Shown one piece after another: positions 33,616-43,442 of a DNA stretch of 64,000 nucleotides (positions within the stretch are counted from its first letter, which is position 1; each line of letters starts with the position of its first letter). Below the pieces are notes generated by a model. The model was not told where the DNA came from. It saw nothing but the letters and a program-made list of their open reading frames with translations, and did not search any database. The position numbers were made by a program, and so were the translations under genes. The stretch comes from Gracilariopsis chorda (lineage: Eukaryota; Rhodophyta; Florideophyceae; Gracilariales; Gracilariaceae), in the NCBI GenBank assembly GCA_003194525.1, contig NBIV01000270.1:1-64000 (forward strand), in the 5' to 3' direction.

Positions 33616-34120
33616 ACGGTAAGGGTTAACCCTTTAACCCTTACCACACCGTCATGCGAGTCGTGCTGTTGCACTACTGAGTTGCACTACTGACGTAAGC
33701 TCAACAACTACTTACGCTGACATGGCCTCGTGCAGCTCGCGCTGCTCCGAGGATGAGCTCAAAAAAACTCCTGAGTCGCGCTTGGCACTGCATCCCAAGT
33801 GCGGGGGACAGTGACGAAGAAGAAAGACTTCTCACTGCGTTTTCTCCCCTTTGAACGTACCCTGTGCGCTGCGCGAAATGTCCACACAACCAATACGTGC
33901 AAGCGTAAACTTACTTGAGTGTGGACCCCAGAATATGTGCGTAAATCTCCACACTCGCGACATCCGACTCTCACATAGATGTTTCATGTATGATTGTTCA
34001 GGCCCTCACATTTCGGATGCTTGCTTGTGGCGAACGAGCGAGAATGCACTACTCTGTATAGTCGTCAGTCATGCTGCACCGTTGTACGACCGTAATGGTT
34101 AAGGGCTAACGGGTTACCGT
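33616..34120. repeat. Possible MITE-like element
   Basis: A 505-base segment is bounded by imperfect inverted repeats starting ACGGTAA on the left and ending TTACCGT on the right. Similarity extends over about 28 bases (both read inward as GGTAA...GTTA.CCCTT.AACC.TTAC). The left arm is itself a near-palindrome (33618-33645). TGTAT occurs just outside both ends (33611-33615 and 34123-34127), though two bases off on the right. No coding sequence is seen inside. Confidence 0.4.
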
Positions 34121-34350
34121 GGTGTATTCCAGTTGGGGAGAATCGATCGAGCCAAGTTCGCTATCCTCTGATCCCGCCGTTCGATAATTGGTTCTTAGAC
34201 AATTCCACAAAACAACAGTCTGTATTCTGCACGCATTGCATCCATTCCTGTCCAGTCCGAACTCGTGAAGTGCGCGTAATCGTGCGAATCGCACCAGGTT
34301 TTGTTAACTCCTTTCGTGGATCTTCCCTAGCTCTTACTGAACGTAGAGCA

Positions 34351-36647
34351 ATGTTGAATTTCCTCTTGCTCGCGTTTTGCTTTGCGACTTGCTATGCGAA
34401 GATTATCAGGCAGACGTGGACCATCACTTACAAAACCGTCTTGCCCGATGGTCGGAAAAAAATTGTTCCCGTCGTGAATAACCAGTACCCTGGACCTACA
34501 CTAACGGGCAACGTGGGCGATCGAGTCCTCATCAACGTCATCAACCTTCTCCCAACCGAATCCACGTCCATACACTGGCACGGTATCAAGCAGACCGGTA
34601 CCCCTTGGAGTGATGGTAAGTCTTACGCGTTAACTCCCCCTACATTCACAAAAAGCACACACACACTGACGGGAACACACTCATTTTCACAGGCGTCCCA
34701 GGTGTTACTCAGTGTGCCTTAGGTCCTGGCCAGTCTTTCCTGTACAACTTCACTCTGGATACTCCCGGCACGCTGTGGTGGCACTCGCACTCGGGCTTGC
34801 AGAAAAGTTCTTTGTACGGTGCCATCATCGTTCGAGGTGACGAAAAGCAGGTTAGCAGATACAAGAAGGACATTGTCCTGCTTCTTAATGACTGGTATCA
34901 TGCCAGTGGTGCTGAACAAATTGCTGGTCTCGTAGGTGTTCCGTTTAAATGGGTCGGCGATGCTCAGTCTTTCCTGTTCAACGGACGCGGCGATTTCAAC
35001 TGCACAGAGGCAGATATCAATTCCACGAAATGTGTTCCTGGCACAAAGGAGAAAGGCCCGCTCATCATCAACGTCGAGCCGAATACCGTGTACCGCTTGC
35101 GAATTGTGGGTGCCTCCTCACTTGCCTTCTTGAATTTGAACATTGATGGTCATCAATTACAAATGATCGAGGCCGAAACAACTCTTCTGAAACCGTTCAA
35201 CACGAGGTTTTTGGATGTTGGACCCGGTCAATCTTTCAGTGCTCTGCTTAAGACAAAGACCGTTCGCCAATTGAAGAGAACTCCTCGTAACAATGGTAAG
35301 TTCATGCACCCAGACTTCCGTCCCGTCTCGCCAAGATCAATCTAACATAAGATATGTTCCTCCCTCACAGGGCTCTTTTGGATGCAAACGAATATCCGTC
35401 ACAGAAAGAAAGGACCACAGGGTCTGGCAATTCTTCGATATTCCGTGAACTCGGGTGATAAAAAGCCAGTCCGACGTCCTCCGCATCCACCAGGGAAGGA
35501 GGATATTGACTGGTCTCTTCGGCATGCTCGCCGATTCGTGTCAAGAAAGGTTGTAGACCTCCCGCCAGCGAACAGAACATTTGTATACCTCGGCACACAG
35601 AACAAACAGCCAAACGGTCGCATTTTGTGGGCGCTCAACAACATCTCATACACAGATCCACCATCTCCAGTGTTACACTCTATCGCTCTCGGAGTGTATG
35701 AGGACACCCGGGAGTACGTGCAGCAAACATGGATACCAACACCGTTTAACTACGCACAGAACTTGACCGATGCGGGGCTCCCTATCGCCACCAAGTCTGG
35801 AGCGCAAGTTGTGAAGGTCAAGAAAGACGAGGTCATTGACTGGGTCTTCCAAAATACGGTGTCCTTATCTGGTGCCGGTGAGATTCACCCCTGGTAAGTT
35901 GTGAGAAACAACGCAAAGACAAGTTCCATTTCAGATAGTAGCGATGCGTAACATTCTGAATCCTCTAACGTGTCTTCTTCTGTAATTCAACGCGTAGGCA
36001 TTTGCATCTTCACAACTTCTGGGTGCTTGGGTTCGGTGAGTATAATACGGCATGGAACCGAAGCAGCGTGCCAACATACAACCTGAAGCGACCGGTTTTC
36101 CGTAACACGATGATATTATACCCCGGTTCGTGGACCGTAGTGCGCATGAAAGCAGACAACCCAGGCGCAGCTCATTTCCGTAAGTTGAACCAAACGCAGC
36201 AGGACGGCCCCGTCAGCCAAGATACTAACTTCAGCAACAACGTAATCGTTCCTTTTCGTTCCGATACGTAATGTGCAGATTGCCACATCTTACCGTAAGT
36301 TGCTCTCATGATTGCAAAAGAATGCACATCCAATCCCGTGTGGCAGCTGTGAAAGTCCGAGCACAGAATACTGACTTCAAGCAACCATTACTCGTGACGT
36401 GCGATTCAGACATTTGGTGATGGGCATGGGATTTGTGGTGCAAGTCGGTGAAGCGAAAGATATTCCACCTGCACCGAGGGGAACGCAGTATTGCGGAACA
36501 GTGACCAAGTTGAGTGAACCGCCAGTGCTGAGGCGACCGAGAAAAACGCAGCCCCCGCCGAAAAAGGGTACGCCGGGAAATGGCAGGCCGGGGAGCGGCA
36601 GGCCGGGAAGTGGTAGGCCGGGGAGTGGAAGGCCGGGAAAATCCTAG
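34351..36647 (+). CDS. Secreted laccase-like multicopper oxidase, six exons
   Basis: Exons: 34351-34615, 34693-35295, 35371-35893, 35998-36179, 36279-36294 (16 bases) and 36410-36647. All five introns (75-115 bases) start GTAAGT and end AG; two have CTAAC branch points. The ATG at 34351 gives a signal peptide of about 16 residues (MLNFLLLAFCFATCYA); an in-frame ATG at 34270 would bury it. Cupredoxin copper motifs in order are SIHWHG (exon 1), LWWHSHSG (exon 2), HPWHLHLHNFW (exons 3/4) and HCHI-x-x-H (micro-exon into exon 6), followed by GMG. This is the full set of four His-rich motifs for one type 1 and a trinuclear site. Ten residues after the Cys lies Met, the usual axial ligand of lower-potential enzymes. 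The protein probably oxidises phenols or metals outside the cell. The C-terminus carries GRPGS repeats. Confidence 0.88.
36580..36644 (+). repeat. 15-base tandem repeat encoding GRPGS
   Basis: Four imperfect copies of a 15-base unit at the 3' end of the multicopper oxidase gene encode GNGRPGSGRPGS-type pentapeptides, just before the stop. This glycine/proline/arginine tail lies outside the oxidase fold. Confidence 0.8.
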
Positions 36648-37312
36648 GTGTACGCGATTGATCCGAGAAAACGTATTTCCGTAGAACTGGCATTAGGGGA
36701 GTATGCCATCAGATGACGAGAAAGGAGGAGATCCCATAGGAATGATAGCTTCAGTTGATAAGTTACCTATTGTTCGTCATCTCTGGGAAGTCGTGTGAGG
36801 CATCATCATCGGTGAAACTTTCACTTGTGGGGTTCTTTATGACGGTTGTAGTCTGTTGCCCAACAATCTGGGAAAGTGACCACAATAAAATGTGGCTCAG
36901 CCCTTCGGGCTGAGCTGACCCCCCCGCTATGAAACACCATGCACTCCCTGCTATAACTCATCACAAGCGACAATCTTGTGTTCTACCAAGGGTGCAGGTA
37001 CTGATAGAATTCTCTGCAACAAGCAGCGGCTGAAAGTAATCCTGTGGGGTGACATGCGAGTGGCATGAAGAGCGGTAGTTGCTATTCGGCGAAACCAAGG
37101 GTAGATACGATTCAGCACCTTGGCGATGAAGACGCGAGAGACACCGTGGCGCTGAATGATGCAAGCTCGCATCGGGAAAATGGCTGTACGGCTTACAACA
37201 CAAACGAGTACATGTAAATAATTCTAGGATACTCTTCTGCCATCTTGCCAGCTCGCAAACTTCTGTATATGTCATAGTAACATAGACGTCAGACAGGCAC
37301 GAACGTGAGAAA
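36648..37312. other. Intergenic region downstream of the oxidase
   Basis: About 660 bases without a supported gene. A GC-rich inverted pair (GCTCAGCCC / GGGCTGAGC) at 36895-36914 could form a short hairpin, possibly near the oxidase 3' end. The function is not shown. Confidence 0.4.
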
Positions 37313-37957
37313 TGATGTATGTATGTATGCATGTTTACGGGCGCACGCCACTAATTCCGACAGCGTGGTAGGTACTCTTGTTGATGAATCCCTCTCTCCA
37401 CAAGAATTCCAACAACCTCTCCGGCCATTTCTTCACTATTTCCGATACTCCAACTCCTTGTCTTTCTCGTGCAGACGGGAACGTGTCTCGCCTGGACTTG
37501 GAGCGTTTTCTACACCTCATGACAAAATGATCAACGGTATTTCCAACTCTATGCCTTAGCTCTATGGGGCCGTAGCTCCTTTTACGAAGCAAGTAGGGAG
37601 AAACATGGTGTAACCCTGGCGCTTGTCCCTCAAAAACGCGTGAGAGAGCTGTCTGCGCAGCCCTAAGAATGACGGCTTTTATGAGCAATTCAGGGACCTT
37701 CTGAACTGGCTGTTGAGTAACAAGATGAAGCGTAAGCCTTTGTTGAACTTTAAGGAATTCCAACGGAACCTTCTCTTGGTTAGACACCGGTATCGATAAA
37801 CCACTCTTGGCTTGCTTGTCTCCCGTCTCGTTTCGATCAATTCCGCAATGTCCAGGAACCCAGACGACCTGGGCTGGACACAAATTACCAATCATTCTTA
37901 GCAACTCTTACTTCTTACAACTGTTTGGTCTGGCGCCTTGCTGATTTCTGGAGTCCA
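37313..37957 (-). mobile_element. LINE 3' fragment: RNase H end and (CATA)n tail
   Basis: On the minus strand an open frame of 189 residues (37904-37335) starts within the RNase H domain of a non-LTR retrotransposon (AQVVWVPGHCGIDRNETGD, then QAK). It continues to a Cys/His-containing tail (HRVGNTVDHFVMRCRKR) and ends like the copy at 31850. It is followed by a CATA-type tetranucleotide tail (about 37334-37313). The copia LTR at 37958 abuts the 5' side, so the LINE may have been cut by that insertion, but no continuation was recognised beyond 58617. Confidence 0.8.
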
Positions 37958-38246
37958 TGTAGAAAGCGTTCTGCCTTCTCACCATCACCGAGGATGTTGT
38001 GATGGCTGCTTACCATGCCGCTTTCATGCGAACATGTTAGGACTCTTAACTACCAAGAAAGACGACTAGCGTCTTTCTCTCTGAGTACAAAAGGAGGGAA
38101 CAGAGCTCGGCCTTTGCCTCTTGTCTGTTCCCCAACCCATTATTATCATCAACTCTACCTCTTTAAGCAAAGGAATAATCATTTTTGGGCCGCCTCTAGC
38201 TACCACTATAAGCCGCCCCTTTTATTAAACGTATTATTTCACGACA
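37958..38246 (+). repeat. 5' LTR of copia element
   Basis: A roughly 289-base LTR with TG...CA ends, clearly similar to 58330-58617 but with many substitutions. It is the most diverged LTR pair here. The TATA position reads TACAAAAG (38086-38093), whereas the 3' LTR has TATAAAAG. Confidence 0.8.
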
Positions 38247-38290
38247 TTCCGGAATTATCCGTGGATAATCGTCGATTTTTACCGTTTACA

Positions 38291-39041
38291 AGTAAGTCAC
38301 TCGACATCTAAAGAATTGAAAAAAATCTGCTGGTACTGATTACGCTTTGTTAACCAATACGTATAAGACGTAATTACTAACCACACATTTTTTCTAATTT
38401 ATATTTTTTTAGTGTCCAATCAGCGTATAACTACAGTGGCTCGTAAACAGCCAGGCACTGTTTTCATTTATAATTCATTCTATCCCATGGTAACCATAGA
38501 GCACCCAGCCTTCCCGCATCGTCAGCACTTTGCTGTACTACCAGCACCACCAACCAATCAGCAACGACCGAACATATTGGACCATCTGAACCCTTCAGAA
38601 GTGGACAGTGAATCAGAACCGGGCCACCGCTCAACTACATCCAGCCGCAAGCCGCCAAGTGTCTTTGACGTTGAAGCCAAAGAAAGACCAGTGCCTCGCC
38701 GCCGCCAACACGCACAAGTGCCAGTGCAGCCGAGCACCAGTGCCATAAAGAAGCTTCGCAGGAAAAAAGCCAAGTGCTTGGCTGACCAATTACAACCGAA
38801 GAAGAAGACCACGCGTGTGGCACATGCGAAACGCTTCTGCACATTATGCAAAGTTCAATGCAACAGTGCAAAAACATTTTTTGACCACTGTCAGTCTAAA
38901 ACACACCGCAACCGCGTGCAGTGTAAGCGTACCCCGTCTTACTGTGCTACTTGTGAGCGCTCATTTGACTCGAATCATCATTCGAACCGCCACAGAAACG
39001 GCAAAGCACACTTCACAATGTGCTCTACAATCAACATTTAA
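38291..39041 (+). CDS. Copia accessory ORF with two U1-type zinc fingers
   Basis: The main exon is 38413-39041; the A of the start codon comes from 38291 by splicing, giving 209 residues. Two zinc fingers have identical spacing, C-x2-C-x12-H-x5-H. The first uses C143, C146, H159 and H165, the second C178, C181, H194 and H200. This spacing is that of U1/JAZ-type fingers, which often bind RNA or structured nucleic acid. Between residues 113 and 135 lie two basic clusters (KKLRRKKAK and PKKKTTR), possible nuclear signals. Residues 1-110 are proline/serine-rich. No ATG occurs in the leader from the TATA position to 38291. The ORF is intact although gag and pol of the same element are broken. I do not know a described copia protein of this type. 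Confidence 0.72.
38292..38412 (+). other. Leader intron of the copia element
   Basis: A 121-base intron with a consensus donor GTAAGT (38292-38297), a perfect TACTAAC branch site (38375-38381) and a T-rich tract ending TTTTTTTAG (AG at 38411-38412). It lies in the transcribed leader between the 5' LTR and the first ORF. Its removal joins the A at 38291 to TG at 38413-38414 and so makes a start codon. A second acceptor-like site, TTTGTTTAG, ends at 39180, six bases before the gag ATG, and could serve gag by alternative splicing. Confidence 0.7.
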
Positions 39042-39186
39042 ATAAATAAGTAGTTTTACTTTTTTGTATTACTTTACAATTACTTACCAATACTAATAGG
39101 CTAATTTTATACTAGTAAAGCTTGGTTAAAAACAGTACTATATTATATTGGCATACATATCACTGTAGTAATTTGTTTAGTTCATT

Positions 39187-40791
39187 ATGCCACCACTTAA
39201 CGGAAATTTTACTACCAATGTTAGGTATGCAAATCAGCAACAACGAAGATTTATCGAATTTATTAAGAATATTCAGGAAAACAATACCCAAGCAGAGCCT
39301 GCTCAAGTAATCGAACTTCTGAGAACTGAATACCCTCCAGATAAGCTACTCACTTTTACAATTTTAAGTAATGGATTGCTTATGCGTAAGTTCGCAAAAT
39401 TCTTAGAAGATCGTGGAATTAGTCTCGCGGAACATGAAAGTGGTCACCTCTTAAAAAGAATTGCCAAAACAATTTTTAAGGAGTCCCATTTAGAAGATGC
39501 TCTCACTGCTATAGATTTATTCGAGCAAGCGCTGGCACCTGCTACGCCTACCCGACAACAACCACGAAGATATGCACACGAAGAAGAAGAAACTGAGGTT
39601 GAGCAACAACGTGAGCTCTCACCTCCGAAACGCATGAATGAGCAAAATCGCCAATGCCAGCCATGGCGTCCTCAAAACGTTAAAAATGAGCCACAAACGA
39701 ACTTTGGAGACAATCGAGACAGGACTGCTCATTATATCGCGTCTCGTTTCAAAGATGTATCGTCTAAATTCTCAGGAGCGCTTGGTGAATGTTGGGAGGA
39801 ATTTCTGAGCGACTATAAGTATGCCGCTCTAGATTACAATCTATCCAAAAATAAACGAGTCCAGTATTTACACCACCTTTTGCGTGGAAACGCGAAGCGT
39901 TTTTACGTACAAAGCGTTGATGTCAGAGTGCGAAGTTTCAGGGAAGCTTCAGCAGTAATGTAAAAGGAGTATAATTCTCTTTCCCGTCAGAACCGCATTG
40001 CTGCCTATTTACGCAACTTACGAATTCAAAAATTTGTTTCAAAGAGGTCTTCAGTAAGCGACGCTTTGGAGAAACTCCACGAAGAAATTTCGAAGTTGTC
40101 CCCACAAGGCCCTATGCACTGCCAATCCGAGCGCAACAGAATCGAATATTTACAGAATGCTGTAATTGGTAATTCCTGGGCGCGAGATTCCTGCCGCAGG
40201 GCCAATGCGGGACTGATTAGTTATCATGAACTTTACGGTCAGTTGGAAGCCGCAATTCAACTGGATCAAGAAGAGAAAATCGGTCGCATGCGAGATCAAA
40301 AGAGTCTTCAGTTGGACTCACTTTCCACCGACGATTTTCAGAACTCTGACACGAGTGAAACATTCTATGCTGGCCAATCCCGATACGTACGTCACCCGCA
40401 TTCCACAAACTGGACAAACTTTCGTCAATCCAAAAGCAGACGAAATGTTACCTGTTGGAATTGTGGTAAATTCGGACATGTTGTTGCCGAATGCTGGCAA
40501 CGCAAGGACCTCACCAACAATGCCGCCAACCGTGTGCAATATTTGCAACGAAACTGCTACAAGGATCAGAACAAGGCTTTGAAATATGTCCTGTACGAAA
40601 TCTGCCAACAGCTCGAAGAGTCCAGTGATTCCGATGAATTCGAAAGCGCGGAAACATTCTTTGCTTGCAACGGCGAGGCAGATATTAATGCAGACAACGA
40701 AAACTCTGACCCTTCCGAACAATTCTTTGCATCTAATTTTGGAACGCAGGGTAGCGAACCTTCCCTCTCGAATTGCCTTGAGGATTTGTAA
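39187..40791 (+). pseudogene. Copia gag with zinc knuckle, one nonsense codon
   Basis: The ATG at 39187 opens a frame that runs to 40791, broken only by TAA at 39961-39963. The N-terminal part is helical and charged. The capsid-like segment WEEFLSDYKYAALDYN, followed by QYLHHLLRGNAKRFY, resembles copia gag. A single knuckle, CWNCGKFGHVVAEC, lies near 40453-40494. The C-terminus has acidic repeats of the type SDTSETFYA, ESAETFFA and DPSEQFFA. Pol follows in the -1 frame after a 50-base gap. Confidence 0.85.
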
Positions 40792-40841
40792 CTGGGAGTA
40801 CTAACGATTTCTGCCGTAGTGCTCCTCCCAAGCACCAGACC

Positions 40842-42511
40842 ATGAAAGGACCAGACAAGTCCTCCAATGGCTCACCTCGAATCACTCGTTTTTGTACACG
40901 AAAGCAAGCACGATACAGTTCACGAACACCTCGTTGGAACCTTGTTGATATTCACAACGTGAAGACAAGCTCATTCGAGAGAAACCGACGCGAATTTCCA
41001 GGACCATGTCTGGATTCTGGCGCACAACAATCTGTAGTAGGAAAACAACAAGCCCAAGCGTACCGTAAAGTTGTAGGCATTCCATTTAAGCTGAATCACT
41101 CCAACAAAGCTTTTAAATTTGGAGATGGCATATATTTCAGCCGTGGAACCATGCAACTACGCATTCCAATCCCTGGCAACACTTTTCTTCCACTTGAGAT
41201 TGACGTCGTCGAAGCCTCTGTACCTCTTCTTATTGGACTCGATATCTTGGACTTACACGCTCTCGTACCTGACAACGTGGACAACATGTTACTCAGCAAG
41301 AAGTTCAATTGGTCGACACCAATCACGTGGAAATTCGGTCTTATGTACTTAGAATGGGACTTCTCTGCGATTCTTTACACAAAGAGTGAACTTCGAAAAA
41401 TGCATATGCACTTCTACCATCCAAGCGCAAACAAGCTTTTCAACTTGATCTCCCGAGCTAAGCCAGAAAATGCCACGGTTGAGACCAGGAAACTTATCGA
41501 GCATATCTCAAAATCATGTGCCACGTGCCAACGTTTTACACCCCGGCCACAGTCCTTCCAGGTATCCATTTCAAGCAAAATAATATTCAACAGTGAAATT
41601 GCTATGGATCTTATGTTCTTGGACAAAATGCCAGTTCTACACGTTGTCAACACACAAACGCACTTCAGCTCTGCAGCTTTCCTTAGGAGTCAGACCACTG
41701 AAGCCATCTGGTACGCATTTATCGGTTTTTGGGCCACGCTATACACCGGCTATCCAGACAAGATGAGACTGGATAAAGCCAGAAAATTCACATCCGCTCG
41801 ATGGAAAGAACTGACAATCACGGCGGGAATCACCTTACAGTTCTCAGGCGTTGAAAGTCATAATTCCCTTGGAACCGGTGAACGGTACCATGAACCCTTA
41901 CATCGTATCTACCAAAAGATTCGATATAGCGAGCCCGATGTCCCCATCGCCTTAGCCCTTCGACTTGCTGTCAAGGCTATGAACGGTACAATGAATCCCG
42001 AAGGACTTGTACCTTCACTACTCGTATTTGGAGTTCTTCCCCGCTTTCCACCGTTTAGCACAGAACTTCCAAATCATGAGGAGCGAGTGAGAGCTCTTCA
42101 AATCGCGCGCACTGAGATGGAAACCATCACTTCGGAGGTTCGTTTGCGCCGTGCAATCGTCACTCGCATTCCATCTGCCGCATCAACAAGCTTGAAAGTT
42201 GGACAAGAAGTTCTAGTTTATCGAGAAGATTTGAAGCCAATAAAATGTACTGGACCCTATAAAATTGTCAGAATTGATAACAAACAAGTCTTTATCAATC
42301 GCAATGGTGAAACAGTCCAACATTCTATTGCGCAGGTCAAACCTTTTCATCGTGACGAACTAATGGACAACCTTCATACTTGTCTCGAACCAATACTTCC
42401 TGGTGATTTTGAACTTTATGATGTTCAAATCACTGAAGTGTTAGATGCTTCCGATCACCGTCGGAACCTACCAGCATTCAGTGAAGCTAAACGAAAAGAG
42501 CTGGCAGGATT
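40842..42511 (+). pseudogene. Copia protease and integrase, split by family C
   Basis: The frame begins before a retropepsin motif (GPCLDSGAQQS, then LLIGLDILD). The integrase zinc module follows (HMHFYHPSANKL, CATCQRF). The catalytic core has a first Asp in AMDLMFLDKM, a second in RLDKARKF, and a Glu-containing helix in GVESHNSLGTGERYH. A GKEY-like C-terminal module comes next (VGQEVLVYREDL, CTGPYKIVRI). The family C 5' LTR cuts it at 42512; GGATT at 42507-42511 is the target duplication. Apart from this insertion the segment is open. Confidence 0.87.
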
Positions 42512-43337
42512 TGAAGTGCAACGCCCTCAAGGAGAGATTCTTGGTACTTGAATGCTTTCCCGATATTATCGGTTGTGTAGTGTGTATATGAACTACGCCC
42601 CACAATGGTGGGTATGGACACGTGGGACACGGTTTTGGGTCAATTGGCGGTCAGCCACAGTAGTGGATGTTGCCACGAAATGTGGAGTATTTTAGTTGAT
42701 TTTATTTATTATTTTCACACCCATTTCTGGGAAGCTAATACTTAGTGCGACGGCGCACTGCCGTCGCACCAGTAAACCTTCCCCAACAAGGGACCCCAAC
42801 CTGGGGAATTGGCTCTAGTTGTTACCGCTTGCTCGCGTGCTGTACTTCTCCTTGGAGGGAAACGCCGTGAACCACGGGACATCTAACCCCCTTGCACATC
42901 TAAAGGGACCCATCACTGGGAGTCATATTATTCCAATTGCATTGGTGTTCTGCCCTGTATAGGGATATTGTTACCGGCATCGCCGTTCGCCCCCGTCGCT
43001 CTCGCGACTCACTTCGTCCTCTCTTCCTCCTCTTCGCCCTTCCTTTTTCCCCTTTTTAGGGTAGCACCTCCCGCTATCCGTGGCTCTCGTGTGCGCATCC
43101 GCTCACACACCCCCACGTACGTGGAAACATACCTCTGATGAGGACGCATTCGCGCTCTCGCGGATACCGATTCTTGTCCTAAACCCTCTTGCGCTAGTCG
43201 CGAAGGGTGGCCTCGGTCTTATAAACCGGCTCCGCCGGGCCACCCGTAGAGGGGCTCTACCCAACTGGGTTCACCTCCACGGAGGAAAGATCCCGAACGT
43301 CTTTCGGTGTTTCTCCCCTTTGGGGCGTTGCACCACA
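42512..43337 (+). repeat. 5' LTR of family C
   Basis: An 826-base LTR beginning TGAAGTGCAACGCC and ending GGCGTTGCACCACA; the two ends form an imperfect inverted repeat. It is nearly identical to 51655-52480 and clearly related to the solo LTR at 14829-15662. Confidence 0.9.
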
Positions 43338-43442
43338 AAGTGGTCTCCCGACCTAAAATCGGTTTTTGTTTTCCCTCTTACGAGGTTTGTTTTCAATCAC
43401 TGGAAGTTCCATGATCGTTTTCCGTCGTAACGGTATTTTATC

